Positions 1-9,221 of a DNA stretch of 64,000 bases are shown here, piece after piece; the first letter of the stretch is position 1; every line of letters begins with the position of its first letter. The stretch lies in contig RBKR01000020.1 of assembly GCA_004835665.1 (NCBI GenBank), positions 62,001 through 126,000 on the forward strand. Reading direction: 5' to 3'. The notes beneath the pieces are model-generated. The model was not told the origin of the DNA and did not search any database. It saw only the letters and a list, made by a program, of their open reading frames with translations. A program made the translations under genes and the position numbers. The DNA is from Phoma sp. XZ068. Taxonomy: Eukaryota; Ascomycota; Dothideomycetes; Pleosporales; Didymellaceae.

Positions 1-224
1 GTCACCTACGACCCCGCATAACGCGAGACAAGTGCGCTAAAACAGCTAGCCTAGTCCATGCTCGAACCCTCCTTCCATCTACAGTATCATACGGAAACCG
101 CATAGAATAGTTCGATAAGACCTAATTGTCAATTCGTAATCTCAGCATCTTTGCACGAGTTCCTGGCATGGCGCTCTGCATGATGAATACTACAAACAAC
201 AAACCCGAAAAACGCCATCATTAA

Positions 225-1574
225 TCACCGCCACTGATCCTGATACCTCCGCTTAGCAATAATAACACTGTCGTCGAACTTGGTGAACTTTCTGATCTCC
301 ACCACCTCCAAGCCAGCCTGATCGATGAGCCACCGCCAATGTTTCTCTCTCCGCTCCTGAGCATCGAACATCGCCTTCATGGCCAGGCTGAGTGCGGCGG
401 TGTACTCAACACCAGGCGCACTCGCGTCAGGCTTTTCGTCTGGTAGCATTTTGTCGTCGATGTAAATCCTGCTGTCGGGGTTGTGCTGCAGCGCTGGGAG
501 GTGCATTTGAAGAATCTGGATGCAGGTTGTGTCATCGAAGTTGTGCAGGATTTGGCGGAGGTAGTATGCCCGTGCATCTGGGCGTGTTAGTTCCAGTACG
601 ACAATTATATAGTGTGAGCTTACTGTGCACTGGTTGTTCGGTGAGGAAGTCATGTGCCATCAACTCCATGCCGTCGACCTTCAACGCCTTCTCGAGCACC
701 GCAGGCCGATCTTGTAGAATAATTTTACCCTTCAGCTCCGGGAACTTTTTCTTGAGCGCTGCGCATTGCGATCCATTACCGCCGCCGACATCGACAAATA
801 CCACTTCTTCTGTGCCGACGCCTTGAGCAACTTCACTGTCGAAGGTGACTGCGTCCAGCCAGGTGGGGAGCATGGCGAACTGGGCTTCCATGAATCGGTG
901 GAACGCGCCTTGCTGTACGGGATGCGTTTCCATCCATGTGTAGAAGTCTTCCTTGCTGTGTTGTCCGATCTTAAAGGCAGTTTTCCCATCCTCAGGGTTG
1001 CCGAGCACCTGATTCAGAGCAATGAAAGCTGGGGCACAGTTGTCATGACTGCGCGTGGTCAGCAAGAACACATATTAATATCAAGGTCACTGACAAGTGA
1101 GTGACAGCATCGTTGAAGAGCGGGACAAGAAGCATGTGTGTCAACGGCGTTGCTGTGTATGTCCCAGGTTTCGACTCGGCGGCCATACCCTGTGTGCACA
1201 GGTAGTCGAGGACAGATTCGAGAACACCCTTCGCAAGTCCACTCGCCTGCGCCAGGTCATTCAGCTGTGAGCCATCTTTGCTCTTCGCAAGAGCATCGAA
1301 GATGCCTCGATCCTGGCCAATACGTGCGGTGACAAGCGGTAGTGGCTGTAAGTGGGTCAGCCGCCACAAAGTCGCACAAACCCGTACGCCAATCACTCAC
1401 GCCATACACCAAACGCTGCATCGTCTCAAAAGGCTCCTCTACAGCTGCAGCTGCTTGCCTTGCCAATTTCTGAAAGTCACGTTTCTGCGCATCATCCTGG
1501 AAGTATGAGCTGGGGTCGGCAGTGAGAAGCCGCAGCTGCTCAATGAGAGCCTGGGGATTGGCCTGCGACGTCAT
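225..1574 (-). CDS. O-methyltransferase, SAM-dependent (COMT-like)
   Basis: Class I small-molecule O-methyltransferase that should move a methyl group from SAM to a hydroxyl of a phenolic or polyketide-type substrate in the cytosol. Exons on the minus strand: 1574-1401, 1345-1095, 1048-624 and 577-225, separated by 46-55 bp introns; the joined frame gives 400 aa. An N-terminal dimerisation/winged-helix-like part comes first. The SAM motif I, VDVGGGNG, lies near residue 230. The segment ARAYYLRQILHNFDD near residue 285 carries the expected catalytic His (LHNF). The ATG at 1574 is the first in frame. It is divergent from the membrane protein that starts at 2020. No polyketide or peptide synthase is adjacent, so the substrate cannot be guessed. 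Family assignment is firm from the motifs; intron 2 uses a weaker donor (GTCAGT). Confidence 0.88.
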
Positions 1575-2019
1575 GTATGAGGTTGTGCAAGATTGTGATT
1601 TGGTAACGAGCTCGGATGCGTCCCGGGAGGCCTGGGGAGTACTTGAAATAGTCAGCGGCTCGGTCCAGTGGTTCGCGGCTCGGCTTATAGCTCCAAGGAG
1701 GAAAGCGCACTCGGCAGAAGGATGGACTAGGCCGCATCGAACACCTCATACATCACGCTTGCTTGCATGTGTGAGAGGACTGGTCCCACGCTCATATCTA
1801 AGCCCTGTGCTACGATAAGTCGACGAATCAAATGCTGGCCTGGCATCTTCCGCGGACTCCTCGCTCCTGCTCTTCCGACCGATGTTGGTGATTTACCGTT
1901 GCCGTGGGACAGCCTTGCGTGATGGTAAAAAGCAACGAGACGCGCATTTCGAAATCGCCATGTCTTGACTCATGGATGTCGAGACTCTACCTGATACCTT
2001 CTGTGCGGTCTGAGTGGAG
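1575..2019. other. Divergent intergenic region, O-methyltransferase / PTH11-like protein
   Basis: This 445 bp stretch separates two divergently transcribed genes and must hold both promoters. The open frames here have no recognisable product. I see no clear TATA box or repeat. Confidence 0.5.
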
Positions 2020-3151
2020 ATGCACGAGCTCGGCCAGCAAGATGTGGACTCGGTACCAGATCGAGGGCCCACTCTCATTGTCATGATGTGGACGCTAACT
2101 TCGCTCTCCTTTGTTACCGTCGTACTGCGCTTTGTTTTTCGTGCGCGCAAGAGGCAGGTGGGATGGGATGACATCTTCATGGCTACAACCTGGGTACGTA
2201 TGGTGGTGTGACTGCTGAAAGACGCTGACCGTCCAGGTGTGCTTCGTGGGCTGGTCCTCAGTGTTGACACTGTATGCGAATCGAGGTGGATGCCAGCATA
2301 TCTGGGATGTGCAAAAGCGCGGAATGGACAACCTTACCAACGCTATCCTGTTGAACTGGACGTCTCAGATATTCGGCATCATCGGCGTAGCAACAGGAAA
2401 GATCTCGATCTCAGCGTTGCTGCTGCAAATCCTGCGCGATACGGGATGGAGATGGCAGCGCATCTACCTCTGGACAGTCACGATCATTTTGACGAGCTGC
2501 GTCGCAATCTCGTGCTCGTTGTTGACCTTTCTGCAATGTAGCCCACCCAAACGTCTATGGGACCCACGGGTAGAGGGTACATGCTTGGATCCCAACGTCA
2601 TGGCTGGCTATGGCATTTTCACTGGATGTGAGTAAATCTAGAATGTACCTTCACTCATCGTACTCACACTGTCAGCTTTCTACACGTTCGCCGACGCCAG
2701 TCTCGCAATCATCCCACTCACCATCTTCTGGAAGCTCCGCATCAGCATGCTCCAGCGCATCCAGCTATGCATTGTGTTCGGCCTCAACATCCTGACATCG
2801 ATATGCTCGGGCATCAAGACGCAGTATCTTGCAGAACTCGGAAACCGCACGGATCAGACGTGGGCGACGTACGATATATTCGCCTGGGTCACAGCTGAAC
2901 TCTTCCTCCTGGTCGTCTGCGGCACGGTCCCAACGCTGTATCCTCTTCTGCGCGGGATACAGTCGCTGCTCTCATTCATCAGGAGTAAATTCATGCCACG
3001 TCCAGCATCAGATGAGGATCCGCTGCGGCAGTCCGACGAGGTGTTGACGATTGGGAAGATCAGAATGCGATTGAAGAATCGAAGAGCGGAAACGACGACG
3101 AATGAGAGCGGGAGCGAAGCTCAGATGCACGACAATATGCAACAGGACTAG
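2020..3151 (+). CDS. PTH11/SAT4-type integral membrane protein (fungal rhodopsin-like domain)
   Basis: Seven-helix plasma-membrane protein of the fungal SAT4/PTH11-like family, some members of which are GPCR-like sensors. Exons 2020-2193, 2237-2627 and 2676-3151 with introns of 43 and 48 bp give 346 aa. Family hallmarks are the first helix followed by VLRFVFRARKRQVGWDD, then a C-containing loop (LTFLQCSPP), and the FYTFADASLAIIPLTIFWKL helix after intron 2. The cytoplasmic tail from about residue 295 is basic and hydrophilic. The longer frame reaches a GTG at 2014, so the ATG at 2020 is taken as the start. There is no CFEM domain. It is divergent from the O-methyltransferase; a shared pathway is only a guess. 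Ligand unknown. Confidence 0.85.
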
Positions 3152-5128
3152 AAAATACATAATCAAGGGATTGATTACGACGTTAAGCATGGTGTTATAG
3201 ATGGGGACACAGTGGAAATGCAACCGCTACGCTAGACTTGTACACCCAGCTCGCCCTATCAAGGCCGCGTTCTTCCTCGTAAACAGAAGATGTCACCCAG
3301 CGAACGGAAAACCACACAACCACGCCGACTTCAACACAAATAAGAAGTGGAAGAATGAACAGACCCCCAACCTATCACCACAGACCCGCCAAAACCTTCA
3401 AACCCCAATAGTCCACAGTGCATGTCTTTTTCTCGTTACCTGTATCTCACTGTACAGCTAGTCTCTTCCCTGCTCATCAGCATCTCGGTTCTACTGTCCT
3501 GTCTCCACTTACAACACACAGCGCTCTCCGAATCAGCCTTACCATCACACCGACACTGACGCCAAGACTGACCTAGACCACCTTCTATCACGCCAGTTCA
3601 CGTGCACGTGCTGTTTACCTAGGCGCTGTATCTGCATTCACAGCCATATAATACATGTTCTTCTCTGCTCTGGGCTCTCGCCTCTTCTCACGAGTAATCA
3701 CAACTGTCTCACCTCGCATGCTCGTTAAGCCTACTTCAGAGTGGATTTTTAGCTATTAAAGGAGTATCTGGAAACCGCGTGCTGACGTGACTACTATCAT
3801 GCTATGCTACTAAAGGAGCGAGAAACGTGCATCCTAAAAACAAAAGATTATGGGTAGCTATTTGATGTGAGACATAGTCTTTAATTCTGTTATATTTGCT
3901 TAGCTTGACCTAGCTCAACACGCATAACTAAAGGATGTATAATTTCTACATACTCAAAACCAGCATCAGCACATCCCATACATCATGCGACCCACCGCTG
4001 CTCCATCCAACAAATCCCCTAGTTTTGTTCCCGTGACAAGATCAAACCAAATCAAACCAAGCCAACTAGGTAGTCCCTAGTACCTTTTAGATATCCTAGG
4101 CGACATCCTCTCTCTCTCTTTCGACTTGACTCGTAGACAGAAGCGCTCGGCGAGACTAGGCTAGTATACCATACACACAACCCCAAACAGCCCCCTTATC
4201 AGCACCTAACCTTACCCACCCTACCACTCTCCGATCCCAAATCCTCTATACTAGATCACGTCCTAGGTATACAAAGGCTTAAGGCGGCCTTGTACATATA
4301 GTGACTTAGTCGCTAAGTACCTATACACTACGACCGCGCCCTCGAGACTTGAACCGATATTGCAGAAACGGATTCTTTTGCATCTCTTATGCGCCTTCTT
4401 TCTTACCTTCTTTGGCGGTAATGTCAGATAGGGAGGCTGTGCAGTACTATGCATGTATTTAGTACCCCTACTCTTTCTACTTGCTTTGCGTGTTCTGTTG
4501 TTTGACTTGTGGGTTGTAGGTTGTAGGTACCGATTTTGTGGTCTGGCTGCCTTTTTGTTGTGTATCGTAGATGCTGTGTCGTGTGTTCTGTCTCCTTGTA
4601 TCTTTCTTCTGGGTGGTTCTGGTTCCTTGCTGTGTGGTCTAGGTGGTGCACTCTAATTCTCTCCATGTCGTTTCCGATTTCTAGTTTCTGAATTCCGTGC
4701 TCTGGTTTCTGGCTTTTGCTTCCTCTTCCTCTTCCTCATCTCCTTTTCCCATCTCCTTTTTTTTTTTTTTTTCTCTGGCTTCTCCCTCCCCTAGTTCCAT
4801 TTTTGCGTTCCTTCTCCGCTTTCGGGGTACAAAAGCAGCGCAGAGTGAAAAAGAAAGGAAGGGAAGAAAGCAAACGCAGGAAATAAAGACGGGAGTGGTG
4901 TCACATGTTTGAACGTCGTAGGTAAGCGTACAGCAGCGCGCCGACGGTTCTACGAGTGCAAAAAAGTGCACAAATTCATGGTCATTTTCATTTTCATTTT
5001 CGTTTTCATTGCCATTGTTACTGTCTATTAGTCCCATTTCCATTCCCATCAAATCCACTACTACTACTACTACACCCTCACTCCGGTTGTCCCCCCCCCC
5101 CACCCCCCTTCCCCTCTTTTGCATATCT
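3152..5128. other. Gene-poor interval with simple-sequence tracts
   Basis: About 2 kb without a supportable gene. It holds 3' flanking sequence of the membrane protein, then a polypyrimidine region at 4720-4800 with a long T run near 4760, purine-rich sequence near 4845-4890, a TTTTCA-type hexamer repeat at about 4985-5012, a CTA triplet repeat at about 5056-5071 and a C run near 5090. Open frames at 4681-5124 on both strands consist of low-complexity residues and are rejected as genes. Confidence 0.6.
4985..5105. repeat. Microsatellite cluster (TTTTCA)n, (CTA)n, poly-C
   Basis: Three short tandem tracts follow each other: TTTTCA-like hexamers at about 4985-5012, CTA triplets at about 5056-5071 and a cytosine homopolymer near 5091-5105. 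They lie in noncoding sequence between a membrane-protein gene and a small hypothetical gene. Confidence 0.7.
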
Positions 5129-5407
5129 CTACCTCCTCACCGGCCTAGCCGCAGAATCATACGGCCCATACCGCCCATACCTCCCCCCCACATCAACCCA
5201 CCCACCAGCCCGCTCGTCCCGCAGCGGCGCCCGATTCGCACTCTGCGTGTATGCGCTCGAATGCACCCAGTCCGGGAAAAGCGTGCCGAGTTGCCGGGCC
5301 CCCGTGGGACTCCATTTGCTGCTGGGGTATTGGGTGGGGTGGAAGCCCGGGTCTGGGCGGTGGGGGTGCGTGTAGCGGGCCCAGGGGTCGGTTGTGAAGT
5401 CTGGCAT
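5129..5407 (-). CDS. Small hypothetical protein (92 aa)
   Basis: A single-exon frame of 92 aa starting MPDFTTDPWARYTHPHR, rich in Pro, Tyr, Trp and Arg, with GRYGRYGPYD near the C-terminus. No signal peptide or membrane helix is visible. The frame shows a strong bias to G or C at third codon positions, as in neighbouring real genes, and a compact non-repetitive composition, so I favour it as a gene. It lies about 240 bp downstream of NRDE2 on the same strand. I do not recognise a family. It could instead be a chance frame in a GC-rich stretch. Confidence 0.45.
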   Translation of the reverse strand: MPDFTTDPWARYTHPHRPDPGFHPTQYPSSKWSPTGARQLGTLFPDWVHSSAYTQSANRAPLRDERAGGWVDVGGRYGRYGPYDSAARPVRR

Positions 5408-5646
5408 TGTTTGGACGTTATTTTTGTTGTGGAGATTGTTATTTCTGTTGTTTGGATCTTCCTGTGGTTAGGCGTTAAGAGTTGGTGATTGGAGTTTGGG
5501 AGGGTCGGTGTGGTTTATAGATTGATGTGTGCGTGATGTGCAGAAAGTGATTGTCACGATGTATTGAACTGAAGGGGAAGTGTGAAGGCAGTAATGTCTC
5601 GTCGTCACATCTACGAAGGGTGAACACCACGAAATGTGGTGATGTA

Positions 5647-8600
5647 TCAATTCAAGTCCGGCTCATCCATCTCCGTATACACCCTCAACTCCTTCTCCAG
5701 CATCACCCGATACAGGCGCCACAGCTCCTCTTCACTGAACACCCCCGCGCCTGTGAACGCCAGCATGACGAAGTCCTTGCACCACGGCAGCATCTTCAAT
5801 CCTTGGTAGAACGTCTGCTTGACCCTGGCGCCCGCCTCGTCGATCCTGTCCTCCCACTTGCTTTTCTTGCCGTCCCTGCGCGGGCGCTTCTTTGGCCGTA
5901 GGTTCTGCTCTTTGTGCAGCTGCTCTAATTCGAATTGCAGATACAGCTTCCACAGCGCGGGGCAGTGCGCGCCAGTTGCGTCAGTATTCGTGGCGCGCTT
6001 GTACAGCGCGCGGATGGAGTGGGACGTCGAGCCTGCCAGCTCACCCTTTAGTGTTTCGTAGTGAATGGCGAAAGCCCAGGTTGTGACGCTCGAGGTGGGC
6101 GACGTGTTGAGGACGCGGTGCATATTGCCGCGCACACGGTCGTCGATGGAGAAGCGAGCTTCGTTCGCAGCGTAGGTGGCCAGGAGGATTGTATTTTTGG
6201 GGAAGGTGGCGATAAGAGGCTCCAGGGCGGTGCGGAGGAGTGCTGGCTTTACGATAGCAGCGTGAGTGGCGTGGTAGGCTAGCAGGCGCGCGAGGGATTG
6301 TGCATGCATCTCTGCGTGCACTGACGATGAGAGTTTGTGGGAAGCTAACCAGGCAGTAAGGTTGTTGTGTACGTCCAGTGCAGCGTTTGCGTCGCAGTCG
6401 TTGGATACATGAGTGAGGAGCACGAGGAGGGATGTGTTGAGGACCGCAGAACGGTAGTCCTTTTTGAGGAGCGCATCTTCAAGTGAGCCCTGTAGGGTAG
6501 TTCGGACTGAGTCAAGACAAATCGCGTCAGGTCGTGGCATATGTAGGCTATTTGGCAGTCGACCTTTGTATCGTACAAATCGCCACAGTGTTTCGACCTT
6601 CTTGTCTGTTTGTAGAACCAGCCAAACGTGACTGCTCAGAAGCTCCAGATAATCTGCTGAGGCTGATTTCATATTTAGCGCAGCAGCGAAAACTTGATCG
6701 GCCTTTGCGAGGTTGCCCAGATGAGCTTCAACCAGTCCATACATGTTGTACAACCGCAGACTTGAAGGCTTGTCTTTGAGGAGGCGTTTGGCGCTTTTGG
6801 CTACTTGTAAGGGGAAATGATTGGCCTCAAAAGCCAAGAGGTACTCGCCAACGACCTCACTGTCGGGCATGTTCATGGCTAATAACTTTAGAACGTTTCT
6901 GACAAAGTCCGGACTGAGTCTGGAGACAGAGAGCGAAAATGACTGGTGTACCAGGGTGGTACTTGTCATCTGGAAGTTGGCACACGGACTCTGCAAGTAT
7001 CGTGAATGTGTTTCTTGGTATTGAGAATTCTCTGGCTCTGTGGTCGCATATTTGGACCCAGAGGCTCTTTGCAACATTGGGTCGGTCCACCAGGACTTTA
7101 CTGGGCCCGTTCCTGCCAGGCGAGGAAGTCCACAGAAGCACAGGAATGCGCCTAGTTGTAGTTCTGCAGAGACCAGAGGAAAGAGCGTTATGTAGTCTTT
7201 TAGATCTGAAAAGAAGATGGTATGGAACGGATCGTCTTCGCCTACTTCATCTGTAGAGCGGCCTGGGTACCGCAGTTTGCTCACAGATTCAGTTTCGCGT
7301 TGTTTGAATTCATCGAGTGAAGAATTGGAGGGTCCAGATGTCTCCAAGACTATGGAGCACGTTGGTGGTATCGCTTCCTCGATCGACGTATGCCTCCAGC
7401 CTTTGCTGTCTGGTTCGCCAATGCGAGGGGCCTCGCTCTCCCAAAACTCCTCAAACTGCTGTATCTTGTTCGTGATGTCATGCGGGGCGAGTAAGCTGAA
7501 CTCGAGAACAGCTTGCCAGACAGCTAGCGCTAGTTCTTGGTAGCCTGCTTCTTGGATCATCGTGGTGAGACGAATGAATAGATGAATTCCAGCTTCAGAT
7601 GTGGCTGTATCGGTCGTAGAACTCGTTAATTGCAGTGCTCCCAGAGCTTTGGAGAAAATGGATCGACAGTCTTCGTACTTGAATCTCGAGAATGTCGACT
7701 GAACGAAGTCAAGGTAACCAAGCCAAAGCTTTACGCTGTGACGATGTTTCTTAAGCACGTCTTGCCACTTCTTCGCCACCTTTGCATCGTCCCAGTGCCG
7801 CTGTGCTTCTCGCAACAGCCCAGTTTGAAGCTCGATTTGGCTCATTTCGTCAACTACCTTACGCAGAGCTTCTTCGTAGGTCGCGATGCGCACGTCGGCA
7901 AGGTTCTTCCTATCAGCCGCTGACAGCTCCGTGATGGCCCGATCCAGCTTCATCATCGGTTCTTGGTGTTCGATGAGGTCCAGCCAGGCATGAAGATTTT
8001 GTGGGTCGTCACGAGTCTCGCGGATCAACCTGGAATTCTTTTGCGTGACTTCAGAATTTGCAGTTGCAGCCTCTGTATCCGACTCATAGTAGGTGTCTGG
8101 GTCGTCAGCTTTGCTGGGGTCGCGCTTTTCCTCGATCCCACGATAGTCGACGTCCGGTACATCATTGCTAGGCACCTCATTGTCATCACCAGCATCTCGT
8201 TTTCGTTTGCTAGTCGAGAGTGCGATGAAGTCACGGGTGGCATCAGTGATATGATCTTCTGCAACCTTTACAAGCCGTAGGGTACGTTTGCTCTCTCTCG
8301 CAGGGTGCTTGTCTGTCAGCATCCGCTTCTGGCGCTGACGCACGAGCGGTGTCATGTACATTTTCTTCTCGGTTGAGAACTCGCGATCAATCTTCTGACC
8401 TGGCAGTCCAAGGACGTTGCCATAGCCGGTGCGTCGATAGCTAGGGATGTCGTAGTGGTTTAGTGTCCCATACTTGACAATGTCGAGGTCACCCCGGCGG
8501 TCGCTGAAGTAGGCCTTTTTTGAAGACTCATCTCGATCGCGCCCTCGCTCTTGTGGCGGTGGTTGACGTCCATCGCGTGGTGGTGATCTTCGCCTCTCGT

Positions 8601-8772
8601 GCGGTGGTGATTTACGTCCATCACGCGTCTGTGACCTACGGCCATCACGTGTGTCTCTTGATGGTTTCCGTTGCGTGGGTTCCTTCTCTTCCCGAGGTTC
8701 TTCCGGTGGTGGATGTTCTGGCGCCTTGGGCTTGGGCCGGAAGCTGGTAAACTTGGGGGCGCTTGAAGTCAT
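5647..8772 (-). CDS. NRDE2: NRDE-2 family nuclear RNA-surveillance protein (fission yeast Nrl1-like)
   Basis: Intronless 1041-aa protein of the NRDE-2/Nrl1 family, nuclear factors that work with the MTR4-type exosome helicase and the splicing machinery in RNA surveillance and silencing. The N-terminal about 80 residues are a Pro/Arg-rich, SR-like disordered segment. The family signature follows at about residues 87-130 (YFSDRRGDLDIVKYGTLNHY, then YGNVLGLPGQKIDR). From about residue 250 (RLIRETRDDPQNLHAWLDLI) the protein becomes helical with HAT/TPR-like repeats to the end. A basic stretch (KKRPRRDGKKSKWEDR) near residue 955 may be a nuclear-localisation element. Length fits the family. It is divergent from UTP10 across 449 bp. 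Confidence 0.92.
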   Translation of the reverse strand: MTSSAPKFTSFRPKPKAPEHPPPEEPREEKEPTQRKPSRDTRDGRRSQTRDGRKSPPHERRRSPPRDGRQPPPQERGRDRDESSKKAYFSDRRGDLDIVKYGTLNHYDIPSYRRTGYGNVLGLPGQKIDREFSTEKKMYMTPLVRQRQKRMLTDKHPARESKRTLRLVKVAEDHITDATRDFIALSTSKRKRDAGDDNEVPSNDVPDVDYRGIEEKRDPSKADDPDTYYESDTEAATANSEVTQKNSRLIRETRDDPQNLHAWLDLIEHQEPMMKLDRAITELSAADRKNLADVRIATYEEALRKVVDEMSQIELQTGLLREAQRHWDDAKVAKKWQDVLKKHRHSVKLWLGYLDFVQSTFSRFKYEDCRSIFSKALGALQLTSSTTDTATSEAGIHLFIRLTTMIQEAGYQELALAVWQAVLEFSLLAPHDITNKIQQFEEFWESEAPRIGEPDSKGWRHTSIEEAIPPTCSIVLETSGPSNSSLDEFKQRETESVSKLRYPGRSTDEVGEDDPFHTIFFSDLKDYITLFPLVSAELQLGAFLCFCGLPRLAGTGPVKSWWTDPMLQRASGSKYATTEPENSQYQETHSRYLQSPCANFQMTSTTLVHQSFSLSVSRLSPDFVRNVLKLLAMNMPDSEVVGEYLLAFEANHFPLQVAKSAKRLLKDKPSSLRLYNMYGLVEAHLGNLAKADQVFAAALNMKSASADYLELLSSHVWLVLQTDKKVETLWRFVRYKGRLPNSLHMPRPDAICLDSVRTTLQGSLEDALLKKDYRSAVLNTSLLVLLTHVSNDCDANAALDVHNNLTAWLASHKLSSSVHAEMHAQSLARLLAYHATHAAIVKPALLRTALEPLIATFPKNTILLATYAANEARFSIDDRVRGNMHRVLNTSPTSSVTTWAFAIHYETLKGELAGSTSHSIRALYKRATNTDATGAHCPALWKLYLQFELEQLHKEQNLRPKKRPRRDGKKSKWEDRIDEAGARVKQTFYQGLKMLPWCKDFVMLAFTGAGVFSEEELWRLYRVMLEKELRVYTEMDEPDLN

Positions 8773-9221
8773 GGCCGGCTCAGCCTAGGGGTCAGTCAGG
8801 TGATGTTGGCGAGAGATGAATGGATGTCGTCAGACATGACGTCGGTGCAGTCAAGGCCGCATGTTGTTGGCTGTTCAGCTAACCTCGTACAGCGTAGAGC
8901 CGTGATACATGAGTGAAAGTGGATGCACGTGTCGAAGGGTGATGGTCCACTGCGGTAGTGGCTTCAGGCGTGCACCGTAAAATGTTGCGGCGGGTCCGTG
9001 CGCCAAAATGTGAAATCTTGGCCGACGCGGATGTCAAGACTCGTCGAGAAATTTTGGAGCTTTGCGACTGCAGACCGACCAACCGGCCACGACAATACTC
9101 CACGCCGCTCAGCTGCGTCCGATGGCTTTTGGGACTCCGCGCATATCTTCATAAGCCTGCAGCCAGAAATACCGGGCATTGCCAACCATATCCCACCGCA
9201 AACCCCGACCCGTCCCGCACC
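8773..9221. promoter_or_regulatory. Shared divergent promoter of NRDE2 and UTP10
   Basis: A 449 bp interval lies between the start codons of two divergent genes for nuclear RNA factors. It contains a GAAATTTTGG segment near 9050 that resembles the AAATTTT core of the yeast ribosomal-RNA-processing element, but a full match is not present. Co-regulation is an inference from the arrangement. Confidence 0.4.

Noticed and set aside
4320..4400. tRNA-like segment on the minus strand (GGTTCAAGTC near 4355)
   Set aside because: The T-loop-like sequence is present, but the T stem does not pair and no D arm or acceptor stem can be drawn.
4681..5124. 147-aa minus-strand frame and overlapping plus-strand frames
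   Set aside because: The frames consist of E/K/G/V or S/P/F low-complexity runs caused by simple-sequence DNA and overlap each other in antisense.
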